DNA from: Mucilaginibacter frigoritolerans
GTDB lineage: Bacteria; Bacteroidota; Bacteroidia; Sphingobacteriales; Sphingobacteriaceae
DNA length: 64,000 bases
Assembly: GCF_007830615.1 (NCBI RefSeq)
Contig: NZ_VLLI01000005.1
Span: 124,001-188,000 of the forward strand
Reading direction: 5' to 3'
The notes below the pieces were generated by a model. The model ran no database searches and was not told the DNA's origin. It was given only the letters and a program-made list of their open reading frames with translations. The translations under genes were made by a program, and so were the position numbers. Shown here in pieces: positions 1-8,253 of the stretch (the first letter of the stretch is position 1; each line of letters starts with the position of its first letter).

Positions 1-1
1 A

Positions 2-1312
2 AATACCATCAGGCTGATGAAAGAGATTCAGCAAAGTAATGGTGAAAAGGCTTGTCAGCGCTTTATTATCAGTAATTGTCAGCAGGCATCAGATATTTTG
101 CAGTTGATTAATCTGTTTTTGTGGAGCGGTTGGAAAAAAGACAATTTGAGCGTTGACTTTATGCCTCTGTTTGAAACAGTGAACGATTTGAAACATGCAG
201 CCGGGGTAATGGAACTATTGTATACGCATCCTTTTTACAAAGAACATTTACAGAGCCGTGGCAACCTGCAGAGTATTATGCTTGGTTTTTCTGATAGTAC
301 CAAGGATGGTGGTTACCTGATGGCCAATTGGTCAATTTATAAAGCTAAGGTTGAGTTAACTGCTATAGCACGCAAATATGGTGTATCGTTGGCGTTTTTT
401 GACGGCAGGGGCGGCCCACCGGCACGTGGAGGTGGTAAAACCCATCGTTTTTACGCTTCAATGGGCGAGGAGATTGCTAATGAACATATCCAGCTAACCA
501 TTCAGGGACAAACTGTAAGCTCTCAATACGGCTCAGTAGAAACGGCAAGGTTTAATATGGAGCAATTGATTAATGCCGGTATTACATCGGCATTAAACCC
601 TAATAAAGATGATTTATTGGATACCCGGCATAAAGAACTGATATCAGCCATGGCTGATGAGAGTTTTAAGCTGTTTATTGACCTGCGCCAGCATCCATTG
701 TTTGTAGAGTATCTGGAGAAATTTAGTCCGCTGAAGTTGCTGTCACACATCAATATCAGCAGCAGGCCAACCAAGCGCAATTCTGATGCTCAGCTTAAGC
801 TAGAAGATTTAAGAGCTATTAGTTTTGTTACTTCATGGAGCCAGTTAAAGCAAAGTATCCCGGGCTTTTATGGAGTAGGTACAGCGCTAAATAAGATGAA
901 AACAGATGGTAACTGGAACGAGATAAAGGAGTTGTACAATTCATCTGGTTTCTTTAAAACAATGGTTGATAATTGTACCATGTCCATGACCAAATCTGAT
1001 TTCAGGGTAACAGCTTACCTGGAGAAAGATAAAAAGTTCGGACAGTTCTGGAAACTGTTAAAGGATGAGTTTGAGCTAACCAAAGCCATGCTGTTTGAAT
1101 TAACCGGTACTAAAGTTTTGATGCAGGAATATCCTGTTGAACGTCGGTCAATCGCTATCCGCGAAAAAATTGTATTGCCGCTGGTTATCATACAGCATTA
1201 TGCATTGCAATGTTTAAACAATTGCAATGATGAAGAATTAATTAAAATATATAATAAGCTGGTTATCAGAACAGTATATGGTATTGTAAATGCCGGCCGT
1301 AACTTGGCATAA
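2..1312 (+). CDS. ppc: Phosphoenolpyruvate carboxylase, C-terminal part (5' end outside window)
   Basis: The enzyme carboxylates PEP to oxaloacetate, replenishing the TCA cycle in the cytoplasm. The reading frame is open from base 2, so the gene begins before the window; about 436 codons of a protein that is usually 850-950 aa are present. The family core is visible: PLFETVNDL, the MLGFSDSTKDGGYL motif, and the glycine-rich catalytic loop FFDGRGGPPARGGGK, where many enzymes have FHGRGGxxGRGG. The C-terminus, ending in the conserved NAGRNLA-type tail, is intact. Transcription converges on the next gene, and a shared stem-loop lies between them. The family call is certain; the N-terminal half cannot be assessed. 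Confidence 0.95.
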   Translation, partial: NTIRLMKEIQQSNGEKACQRFIISNCQQASDILQLINLFLWSGWKKDNLSVDFMPLFETVNDLKHAAGVMELLYTHPFYKEHLQSRGNLQSIMLGFSDSTKDGGYLMANWSIYKAKVELTAIARKYGVSLAFFDGRGGPPARGGGKTHRFYASMGEEIANEHIQLTIQGQTVSSQYGSVETARFNMEQLINAGITSALNPNKDDLLDTRHKELISAMADESFKLFIDLRQHPLFVEYLEKFSPLKLLSHINISSRPTKRNSDAQLKLEDLRAISFVTSWSQLKQSIPGFYGVGTALNKMKTDGNWNEIKELYNSSGFFKTMVDNCTMSMTKSDFRVTAYLEKDKKFGQFWKLLKDEFELTKAMLFELTGTKVLMQEYPVERRSIAIREKIVLPLVIIQHYALQCLNNCNDEELIKIYNKLVIRTVYGIVNAGRNLA

Positions 1313-1322
1313 TAGATTTAAT

Positions 1323-1371
1323 AAAATATCTGAATTCCTTAATTGAATAGGGATTCAGATATTTTAATTTT
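1323..1371. terminator. Bidirectional terminator between ppc and the convergent gene
   Basis: The arms at 1323-1338 and 1351-1365 pair almost perfectly (one extra T in the left arm) around a 12-nt loop. T-rich sequence follows on the plus strand. The minus-strand gene's stop codon at 1364-1366 lies inside the right arm. Confidence 0.75.
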
Positions 1372-2212
1372 TGAAAAGGTTATTAAAATCAGCATAGGAT
1401 TTTACCCCATTTACATAAGTAAACGTACCTTTTCGCAGCACTTCTTCTGCTGCATTGAAAAATGCGCCATAGGCGGCTCTCATAAAAGAAGAACCAATAC
1501 TTACCCTTTTTACTCCAATTTTGGCGAGCATATCTACAGTAAAATTGCTTCCTGATATTCCCATAATTACATTTACCGGTCGGGGAGCTACCGCCTTAAC
1601 AACGGCCTCAATTTCTTCAGGAGTTTTTAGTCCTGGGGCGAACAGTACGTCGGCGTCGGCATCGGCAAATGCCTCCAAGCGCTTTATAGTGTTTTTAAGA
1701 TCGGGCCTACCATATAAAAAGTTTTCGGCCCTTGCGGTAAGTGTAAAAGGATGAGGTAAGCTTTGCGCTACCTGCACAGATGCTTTTATACGTTCAACGG
1801 CCAACTCGAAAGGGTATATTGGGTTGGCTGGATCTCCTGTAGCATCTTCAATTGAACCGCCTGCAAGGCCGGCTTTAGCTGCTAAAAGGATAGTTTCGGC
1901 ACAGGTTGCTGGATCATCACCATAACCATTTTCCAAATCGGCTGATACGGGCAGGCCAGTAGCATTTATAATGCTTTGAGCATTTTTCAAACTGTCTTCA
2001 CGGGATATTAATGAAAGTCCGTCTGGCAGGCCAAGTGAAAAAGCAAGGCCCCCGCTGGTAGTAGCAAGCGCTTTGTATCCAAGGCTCTCCAATATTTTTG
2101 CTGAACCTGCATCCCAGGGATTAGGAATAACAAATATTCCTTCGCGCTGGTGCAGTTTTTTGAAAGCTTCTGCTTTTGTCTTAAATGAATGGTTATCGCC
2201 GGTATTCATCAT
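1364..2212 (-). CDS. Isocitrate lyase/phosphoenolpyruvate mutase family protein
   Basis: This is a cytoplasmic TIM-barrel enzyme of the ICL/PEP mutase superfamily, which makes or breaks C-C or C-P bonds in 2-oxo acids with Mg2+. At 282 aa it has the length of the short PEPM/oxaloacetate-hydrolase-like group. Visible landmarks are VIPNPWDAGSAKILE near the N-terminus, the TTSGGLAFSLG strand, the metal-binding region SADLENGYGDDP, the SIEDATGD strand and the LTARAENFLYG segment. The KKCGH signature of true isocitrate lyase is absent, so it is not a glyoxylate-cycle enzyme. The substrate cannot be told from sequence. No phosphonate genes are nearby. Two adjacent ATGs at the start make the exact N-terminus uncertain by one residue. 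Confidence 0.85.
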   Translation of the reverse strand: MMNTGDNHSFKTKAEAFKKLHQREGIFVIPNPWDAGSAKILESLGYKALATTSGGLAFSLGLPDGLSLISREDSLKNAQSIINATGLPVSADLENGYGDDPATCAETILLAAKAGLAGGSIEDATGDPANPIYPFELAVERIKASVQVAQSLPHPFTLTARAENFLYGRPDLKNTIKRLEAFADADADVLFAPGLKTPEEIEAVVKAVAPRPVNVIMGISGSNFTVDMLAKIGVKRVSIGSSFMRAAYGAFFNAAEEVLRKGTFTYVNGVKSYADFNNLFKN

Positions 2213-2383
2213 CGTTAATTTTATAGTAAAAATAAAAGTATGAATATTTTTATCTGGTACTTTGAAAATAATTTTAGTTTTTAGCTTTAATTCTATTGGC
2301 TGTTCAACTATTTTGCTAAATTGTCACAGGATTGTAAGTCAGGTAAGGATGTCAATTAAGCCCTAACATATTTATATCAAAAA

Positions 2384-2908
2384 ATGAAGAATTTAATTAC
2401 CCCGGTTCTTGGATTGATTATTTTATTAACGATAGCTTGTAATAACCGGCATGCTAAAAATTATAATAATTCAAGTGTGGATTCGGCGGGAGCATCTTTT
2501 ATAAAAAACGGAATTACCGGGGGGCTTACAGAAATAAAAGCATCAGGTGAAGCTATAACCAACTCTAATAATCAAAGAGTAATTGCTTTAGCGAAAATGA
2601 TGATTGATGACCATACCACTGCTGGAGATGAATTAACAAAGATAAAAACAGATAAACAGGTGAGTGGTGCAGATTCGATTAGCGCGGAGCACCAGTTATT
2701 AATTGAAAATCTTTCGAAAAAAACAGGAACCGCATTTGATAAGGAATATTTACAAATGATGGTTGCCGATCATATTGAAGCTGTAAAGCTATTTACAGCA
2801 GGTAGTCATAATCCAGATACAGAGATCAGTAAATTTGCTGCAGCCACATTGCCGGTTATCCAAACGCACCTGGATTCTGCTAATGCTATTTTGTTATCAT
2901 TGAAATAA
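2384..2908 (+). CDS. DUF4142 domain-containing lipoprotein
   Basis: This is a 174-aa exported protein. The N-terminus is a lipoprotein signal (hydrophobic stretch, then IAC with the lipid-attachment Cys at residue 19), so it should be anchored in an envelope membrane facing the periplasm. The rest is an all-helical DUF4142-type domain (related to ferritin-like DUF305/DUF4142 bundles) with MIDDHTTAGDEL and MMVADHIEAVKLF, whose spaced Asp/His residues are typical of the family. The function of DUF4142 is unknown. It stands alone, between a minus-strand gene and tmk. Confidence 0.8.
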   Translation: MKNLITPVLGLIILLTIACNNRHAKNYNNSSVDSAGASFIKNGITGGLTEIKASGEAITNSNNQRVIALAKMMIDDHTTAGDELTKIKTDKQVSGADSISAEHQLLIENLSKKTGTAFDKEYLQMMVADHIEAVKLFTAGSHNPDTEISKFAAATLPVIQTHLDSANAILLSLK

Positions 2909-2968
2909 TAAAACCTAGCGACGTAGTACTTTGCGTATCTGAGTTTAGAATGATTGTTTTTTTGGCCG

Positions 2969-2976
2969 TATATTTG
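2969..2976 (+). promoter_or_regulatory. Bacteroidota -7 box (TATATTTG) upstream of tmk
   Basis: An exact TAnnTTTG match 20 bp before the tmk ATG. No well-spaced -33 TTG is seen. Confidence 0.5.
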
Positions 2977-2995
2977 ACCCGAGACAGATAAATTG

Positions 2996-3634
2996 ATGAA
3001 GAAAAACTTTTTTATTGCCTTTGAGGGTATTGATGGTAGCGGTAAAAGCACACAGGTAAAATTATTAACAGATCAGCTTACAGCGGCAGGGCATAAGGTT
3101 TACGTAACCTGCGAGCCTTCAGAAGGCCCGATAGGGAAGATGATAAGGGATATCTTCACCCACAAGATGGAAGCCGATCACAAGACAATAGCAGGGCTTT
3201 TTGTTGCAGATCGATTAGACCATTTGCTTAATAAAAGAGATGGTATTCTTAAAAAACTGGAAGAAGGTTATACCGTATTAACGGATCGTTATTATTTTTC
3301 TTCATACGCTTATCAAAGCCCTTACATGGATTTAAATTGGGTAATTGAAGCTAATTCATTAAGTGCTGACCTGCTGAGGCCAGATTTGAATATTTACATC
3401 GATATACCTGCAGAAATTAGTGTTGACCGCTTAAGGAAGGGGCGAAGTTCAACCGAACTTTACGAAACACTTGAAAATCTACAGAATGTTAGGAATAAAT
3501 ATTTTGAAGTGATGGAGTTGCTGAAAGATGAAGAGAAAGTGATGGTTACTGATGGCAACCGACCACCTGAATTGATTGCTGAAGAAATCTGGAAAAAAAT
3601 ATCTAAAGAATTTATAGAAAGTCCGGTGCTGTAA
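2996..3634 (+). CDS. tmk: Thymidylate kinase (dTMP kinase)
   Basis: Phosphorylates dTMP to dTDP in the dTTP pathway, in the cytoplasm. The protein is 212 aa, normal for the family. The N-terminus carries the P-loop IAFEGIDGSGKST, followed by the TCEPSEGPIGKMIRD loop, the ADRLDHL segment, the DR(Y) motif in LTDRYYFSSYAYQ and the LID region RLRKGRSSTELYE. An in-frame TTG lies one codon earlier (2993), but the ATG at 2996 is the natural start and puts the P-loop at residues 11-19. A consensus -7 box sits just upstream, so the gene probably has its own promoter and a very short leader. Confidence 0.95.
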   Translation: MKKNFFIAFEGIDGSGKSTQVKLLTDQLTAAGHKVYVTCEPSEGPIGKMIRDIFTHKMEADHKTIAGLFVADRLDHLLNKRDGILKKLEEGYTVLTDRYYFSSYAYQSPYMDLNWVIEANSLSADLLRPDLNIYIDIPAEISVDRLRKGRSSTELYETLENLQNVRNKYFEVMELLKDEEKVMVTDGNRPPELIAEEIWKKISKEFIESPVL

Positions 3635-3649
3635 ACCGATTCAAAAAAA

Positions 3650-3682
3650 ATATCCTATGAATTTTATCAATTCATAGGATAT
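3650..3682. terminator. Perfect 14-bp stem-loop between tmk and the small minus-strand gene
   Basis: Arms 3650-3663 and 3669-3682 are exact inverted repeats with a 5-nt loop. An eight-A run at 3643-3650 gives a U tract on the minus strand, so it suits the small minus-strand gene best and may also stop tmk. Confidence 0.75.
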
Positions 3683-3708
3683 ATCATATGTTTTAAAGCT
3701 GTTAAAGC

Positions 3709-3849
3709 TTAAAATTTTCTTGCTTTTACCGGAACATAAACCGGTTTCAAGTTAAAGTTATCAGGTACTTTACCATAATACTTGTTATCAATTCTTACTG
3801 CTAAGAAACCATTTCCGATTAAAAATTCAACACGTGGCTTACGGTTCAT
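3709..3849 (-). CDS. Small basic hypothetical protein (46 aa)
   Basis: The frame begins with ATG at 3849 and encodes MNRKPRVEFLIGNGFLAVRI followed by DNKYYGKVPDNFNLKPV and YVPVKARKF. It is rich in Lys/Arg and has no signal peptide or membrane segment. Supporting a real gene: a clean ATG start, amphipathic beta-like composition, and a strong stem-loop with a U tract about 25 bp past the stop. I do not recognise a named family. The pattern (hydrophobic strand, DNKYYG turn, basic tail) suggests a compact beta-structured protein that may bind nucleic acid, but that is inference only. Confidence 0.6.
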   Translation of the reverse strand: MNRKPRVEFLIGNGFLAVRIDNKYYGKVPDNFNLKPVYVPVKARKF

Positions 3850-4008
3850 AATAATTTAAATTAAATTTAACTAAGTCAACAACAATTAGATCTTGATATT
3901 GTTTAATCAAATATTGCAAATAATTATGACAATTGCAAGCTTTTGATTTTTTAATTATATAAATATTAAGAATATGACTTTTTTATTAAAAAAATATTCT
4001 TGAAAGCG

Positions 4009-5211
4009 CTAAAATAAAGTTAACTGCTGTTGCACAGGTGGTTGTACCTTGCCCATAACCGTACGGCCCCCGTATTTCCATGAGTTTTCCCGCTCCTGCT
4101 CAATCACTTTATCGAAATTTGCATTTGGAATAAAGTTTTCTTCAGCACGTTGCGTTATTTGTGTTAATCGTTTAATGGCTTCATTTTTTTCTGAATTACC
4201 AAGCTTGGCTTTATGAATGGCGTTTTGCAATATGCCAATAGTTTCATTATATACTTTTACTGGCACTGGGAAAGGATGCCCATCTTTACCGCCATGTGCA
4301 AATGAAAATCTTGCAGGGTCCTTAAATCTGGAAGGGGCACCGTGAATTACTTCACTAACCAATGCCAGCGATTGCAACGTACGCGGGCCTAATCCCTGTA
4401 GTAGCAATAAGTCTTCAAAATCTTTGGGTTGTTTTTCCTGCGCCAGCCATAAAACAGCGCCCAGTCTTTTGAGGTCCACATCCTTCGCGCGTACATCGTG
4501 GTGAGCTGGCATAACCAGTTTGCTGATTTCTTTGAGCATCTGATCCGGATTTTCTCCTGCTATCAGCATTACGCTTTTGCGGGACCCGTCAGCCTGCTTA
4601 TCGGCCATGTTTAAAATATTTCCGATATTTTGGCCGTAAATGAAAGTATGCGGATCATCCACAAAAGAGGTAAGTGTTTCTGAATGCCAATGATAACGGC
4701 GGGCAGTGCTGGTTTTATCGCTCATGCCTTGCTGAACAACTGCCCATTGTCCGCTACTGCTTAAAATGAAATTGTGAGTATATAGTTGAAATCCATCCTG
4801 AATGGCGGTATTATCTACCTTGGCACTTAGTTTACTGCATTTTACCAGGTGATGACCATCCAGGCCAATGGTTTCGCCAATCTTTAACAGTTCATCCGGT
4901 GTTTGTTTGGAGTATTTGCCTTTGCCACCGCAAATGTAAATTCCCAGCTCCTTGCTGTGCGGGTTAACAGAATGTTTTAAAGCGCCCATTACTGAAGTGG
5001 TAATGCCTGATGAGTGCCAGTCCATACCCATTACAGCACCAAGACTTTGAAACCAGAATGGATCACTAAGGCGGCGTAAAACCTCATCCTTGCCATAATC
5101 CATCACAATATTTTCAACCACAGCCAAGCCAAGCTTTGCCATCCTTTCGGCAAGCCAAACAGGTACATGGCCATAGTGTAAAGGCAAATCAGCACTTCCC
5201 GAACGCTTCAT
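4009..5211 (-). CDS. DUF763 domain-containing protein
   Basis: A 400-aa cytoplasmic protein matching DUF763 over its whole length. Landmarks are the N-terminal RSGSADLPLHYGHVPVWLAERM segment, MDWHSSGITTSVMGAL, GIYICGGKGKYSKQTP, and a central FILSSSGQWAVVQQGM, followed by RRYHWHSE. A helix-hairpin-helix-like element (LLLQGLGPRTLQSLAL) lies around residue 270, and VHGAPSRFKDPARFSFAHGGKDG comes after it. DUF763 occurs mainly in archaea and thermophiles and in some Bacteroidota. Its function is unknown; the HhH-like element and conserved His/Asp residues hint at nucleic-acid processing, which is inference. It is transcribed alone, and the spacer to the next minus-strand gene holds a large inverted repeat. 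Confidence 0.85.
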   Translation of the reverse strand: MKRSGSADLPLHYGHVPVWLAERMAKLGLAVVENIVMDYGKDEVLRRLSDPFWFQSLGAVMGMDWHSSGITTSVMGALKHSVNPHSKELGIYICGGKGKYSKQTPDELLKIGETIGLDGHHLVKCSKLSAKVDNTAIQDGFQLYTHNFILSSSGQWAVVQQGMSDKTSTARRYHWHSETLTSFVDDPHTFIYGQNIGNILNMADKQADGSRKSVMLIAGENPDQMLKEISKLVMPAHHDVRAKDVDLKRLGAVLWLAQEKQPKDFEDLLLLQGLGPRTLQSLALVSEVIHGAPSRFKDPARFSFAHGGKDGHPFPVPVKVYNETIGILQNAIHKAKLGNSEKNEAIKRLTQITQRAEENFIPNANFDKVIEQERENSWKYGGRTVMGKVQPPVQQQLTLF

Positions 5212-5247
5212 GCTAACAAATTTAGCAAAATTTCTGAATTTTTGTTT

Positions 5248-5331
5248 GAACCGGAATTTATTGAATTAAAGAATTAATAGAATTTTAACTTGTCATTCCA
5301 AAAAATCCGGTAATTCAATGAATTCGGGTTC
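5248..5331. repeat. Large imperfect inverted repeat (MITE-like) between DUF763 and DUF4268 genes
   Basis: Arms 5248-5268 and 5311-5331 match at 19 of 21 positions and flank a 42-bp AT-rich centre with GAATT-based repeats. It could be a long-stem terminator for the minus-strand gene at 5337 or a non-coding mobile remnant. Confidence 0.6.
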
Positions 5332-5336
5332 TGAAA

Positions 5337-5798
5337 TTATTTCAGCGCATCAAACCCATATTTGGCATCGCTCCAAAATTCATCCAATGCGATAATACGG
5401 GGTTTAAAGAAAGAGATCAGTTCGGGCCAGTCGCTTTTGTTGAAGATGCTCACACCATCTATTTGTTTAAATATACGGCTGATGGTTTTGCCATATTCAT
5501 CCCTGCCATGTAATTCCCAGCTCCATGGTTCATTTTGATAGGAGGTAAGAATGTTTTTATATTCCAGAAACTGTTCAAAAAACAATTCCTGGATACCCGG
5601 ATCGGGATGAATAAGCTCAATTGCTATGGAAGCCGAGCGTTTATCGGCCTGCATTTTGAAGAAAACGTGTTTGATACCGGTTTTATAGTTTACCCAGTTT
5701 ACCCTTAAACCTTCGGCTGATAGTTGCGGGGCAATATACTGGCCAAAGGTTGTCCAAAAGGCTTGTTTTAGTTGGGATGCTTCTTCTTTTGAATACAA
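5337..5798 (-). CDS. DUF4268 domain-containing protein
   Basis: A 153-aa cytoplasmic protein covering a complete DUF4268 domain: MYSKEEASQLKQAFWTTFGQ at the start, NWVNYKTGIKHVFFKM, SIAIELIHPDPGIQELFFEQF in the middle and SIFNKSDWPELISFFKPRI at the end. The domain also occurs at the C-terminus of larger nuclease-like proteins, but its own role is unknown. The start is a TTG: an in-frame stop lies four codons upstream and the next Met is at residue 54, so TTG is the only start that preserves the domain. It begins 14 bp after the GH3 stop codon on the same strand, so it is probably co-transcribed with, and translationally coupled to, that gene. Confidence 0.85.
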   Translation of the reverse strand: MYSKEEASQLKQAFWTTFGQYIAPQLSAEGLRVNWVNYKTGIKHVFFKMQADKRSASIAIELIHPDPGIQELFFEQFLEYKNILTSYQNEPWSWELHGRDEYGKTISRIFKQIDGVSIFNKSDWPELISFFKPRIIALDEFWSDAKYGFDALK

Positions 5799-5812
5799 AA
5801 CGCAGGTTTACT

Positions 5813-7972
5813 TTATTTAACAACAAAAGGCAACGTTATCTTTTCGTCGCGTGAGTTATCGCTCAATATTAATTTATAATCGCCCGGATAAACTTTCCAG
5901 CCGTGGTTGCTCAAGTCCCATTTCTGCAATTCCTTTACCGGTATTTTGATGGTAACAGATTGTGAATTGCCTTGGGGTATTGAAATCCGTTTAAAGCTTT
6001 TTAATTCTTTTACCGGCATGCGGTCAATTTTCGGGTATTCGATATAGGCTTGTACCACTTCATCTCCATCCATTGGCCCTGTATTTTTAACCTGCACGTT
6101 AACGCTCAGTGTATCGGTTGTTTTGTATTTACTGTTTAAATTGCCTTCCTGTTTATAATCAAAAGTGGTATAGCTTAAGCCAAATCCAAAAGGATACTGT
6201 ACCGGGCCGTCATAATAACGATAGGTACGCCCTTTCATGCTATAATTGCTATAATCGGGTACATTGCTTAGTGATTTATAAAAAGTAAGAGGCAAATGCC
6301 CTGATGGGGAAATATCGCCAAAAACAATATCAGCCAAAGCATTTCCACCTTGCTCGCCAGGATACCAGGCAAAAATAATGGCATCGGCGTATGGAGCAAT
6401 GGCATCAATATTTACATCGCTGCCTGCGGTAATAACCGCTATGATGGGTTTGTTTTTTACTGATTTTCTTAACTCTTTCATAAAAGCAATTTCACTTGCA
6501 GGCAAGTTCAAGTTCTTTTTATCGCCGCCGCCTTCTGATAAAAAAGCATCACCGGCTTCGCCCTCCAGAACAGGAGACAAGCCGATTACTGCAATAGTGG
6601 CATCGCAATTTCCGGCAGCCCAGGTACCACCAAAATGGGTAGTGTCTTTATAATCCGATCCCTGGTCATACTCTACTCTTGTGCCCGGCCCAACGGCTGC
6701 TGTTATGCCTTCTACAAAGTTTACCACTTTGCTGCTGGTGCCGTGATAATTGGCCACCATAGCATCAAACGAAGCGGCATTAGGACCTAATACCATAATG
6801 CTGGAATAGTCGCTTTTTTTCAACGGCAAAACATGATTATCGTTTTTAAGCAGCACCATAGTTTGTTGTGCAGCTTTACGTGCAAGGGCAATATGTGCCG
6901 CATTGTGCACACTATCGGCTCCATAAGTATGGTATGGTATTAAAGTGGCATCATCATAAAAGCCCAGCTTAAATTCGGTGCGAAGTATGGCTGATAAAGC
7001 GCCATCAATTTCTTTTTCGGTTAATAGGCCCTGTTTAACGGCTTTTATGGCATCTTCCTGTAATACCGTAGAGCAATCAAGATCTATACCTGCTTTGATG
7101 GCTGCAGCAGCTGTTTCAACCGGTCCAGGCAAAGTTTTGTGGGTACTGTACACATCATTTAATGCACCGCAGTCTGTAACTACATGGCCCTTAAATCCCC
7201 ATTCTTTTCTTAGGATATCGGTTAACAAAACTTTATTAATGGAGTTAGGCACACCATTAACACGATTATAAGCGCTCATTACCGATTCTACGCCGTTATT
7301 AACCAGTGCATGAAATGCATAGAGATAGGTTTCGCGGAAATCCTTCTCATCAATTTTAGCGTCAAAATAATCACGTGTGGCTTCGGGGCCGCTGTGTACA
7401 GCAAAGTGTTTAGCCGTGGCCGATGTTTTTAAGTAATGCGGATCATCGCCTTGTAAACCTTTTACAAATGCGCTGCCCATTATGGAGGTTAAATAAGGAT
7501 CTTCCCCATAAGTTTCCTGTCCGCGGCCCCAGCGCGGATCGCGAAAGATATTGATATTGGGCGTCCAAAAGGTAAGGCCCATGTATTGTAAATGACGATC
7601 TTGAGCTATAGCCAGGTTATACTTGGCCCGTGCCTCTGTTGATATAGCAGTGGAGACCTGCTTCAATAAATCATTATTAAACGTTGCCGCCATTCCTATT
7701 GCCTGGGGGAATACAGTTGCCTCCCCGGCCCGCGCAACGCCATGCAGTGCCTCATTCCACCAGTTATAAGCTGGTATGCCTAAACGGGGTACAGCTTTAC
7801 TCTGATAGCCCAACAGGCTTACTTTTTCTTCTAAAGTTAATCGTGAAACCAAATCCTTCACCCTTACATCAATTGGCTGGGATGAGTCTTTGAAAATTAG
7901 TTTTTCCTGTGCATTAGAAATAAAAGGAAGAAGTAGTAGCGAAAGCTGTAGTAATTGCTGTTTTAATTTCAT
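5813..7972 (-). CDS. Glycoside hydrolase family 3 protein (beta-glucosidase/beta-xylosidase type)
   Basis: A secreted enzyme (signal peptide about residues 1-21, ending SNA-QE) that removes beta-linked sugars from the non-reducing end. At 719 aa it has the classic GH3 order: N-terminal barrel with YNWWNEALHGVARAG and DPRWGRGQETYGEDPYL, the KHFAVHSGPEATRDYFD motif, the nucleophile strand VVTDCGALND (Asp267 as candidate nucleophile), then the alpha/beta sandwich with VLLKNDNHVLPLK, and a C-terminal fibronectin-III-like domain from about residue 610. The HSGPE motif and overall pattern resemble the xylosidase-like subgroup, but the substrate is not certain. It lies near the Sus-type cluster but on the opposite strand, with DUF4268 directly downstream. 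Confidence 0.92.
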   Translation of the reverse strand: MKLKQQLLQLSLLLLPFISNAQEKLIFKDSSQPIDVRVKDLVSRLTLEEKVSLLGYQSKAVPRLGIPAYNWWNEALHGVARAGEATVFPQAIGMAATFNNDLLKQVSTAISTEARAKYNLAIAQDRHLQYMGLTFWTPNINIFRDPRWGRGQETYGEDPYLTSIMGSAFVKGLQGDDPHYLKTSATAKHFAVHSGPEATRDYFDAKIDEKDFRETYLYAFHALVNNGVESVMSAYNRVNGVPNSINKVLLTDILRKEWGFKGHVVTDCGALNDVYSTHKTLPGPVETAAAAIKAGIDLDCSTVLQEDAIKAVKQGLLTEKEIDGALSAILRTEFKLGFYDDATLIPYHTYGADSVHNAAHIALARKAAQQTMVLLKNDNHVLPLKKSDYSSIMVLGPNAASFDAMVANYHGTSSKVVNFVEGITAAVGPGTRVEYDQGSDYKDTTHFGGTWAAGNCDATIAVIGLSPVLEGEAGDAFLSEGGGDKKNLNLPASEIAFMKELRKSVKNKPIIAVITAGSDVNIDAIAPYADAIIFAWYPGEQGGNALADIVFGDISPSGHLPLTFYKSLSNVPDYSNYSMKGRTYRYYDGPVQYPFGFGLSYTTFDYKQEGNLNSKYKTTDTLSVNVQVKNTGPMDGDEVVQAYIEYPKIDRMPVKELKSFKRISIPQGNSQSVTIKIPVKELQKWDLSNHGWKVYPGDYKLILSDNSRDEKITLPFVVK

Positions 7973-8078
7973 TTATTCTGAAGTATGGAGTCTGGAGCCA
8001 AAAATGATTAAAATATTGGATATTTTTTCTTGTCATTAATCATTTGGTCATTATTTCATTAGTCATTGGTAGGAGTGG

Positions 8079-8105
8079 CCATGGTCGATAGTCCATAGAC
8101 CATGG
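8079..8105. repeat. Palindromic intergenic repeat, copy 1 (CCATGGTC...GACCATGG)
   Basis: A 27-bp quasi-palindrome with perfect 8-bp ends. It shares the GTCGATAG and CCATAG words with the inverted repeat between trpB and trpA. It lies between the GH3 and SMP-30 genes, next to short direct repeats of TCATTA/GTCATT at 8031-8068. Confidence 0.6.
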
Positions 8106-8253
8106 TAGCAGTTTGGTTGATACTGATGAAATAATCCCTTCTGCCACGAGTGGTAACAATGGTGAGGGGAATGAGGTTTGACAGCAAAAACAATTACTTT
8201 AGCCCACATATTATAAAGACCGGAAAGGCCGGATGATTTTTATTTAGATTTTA

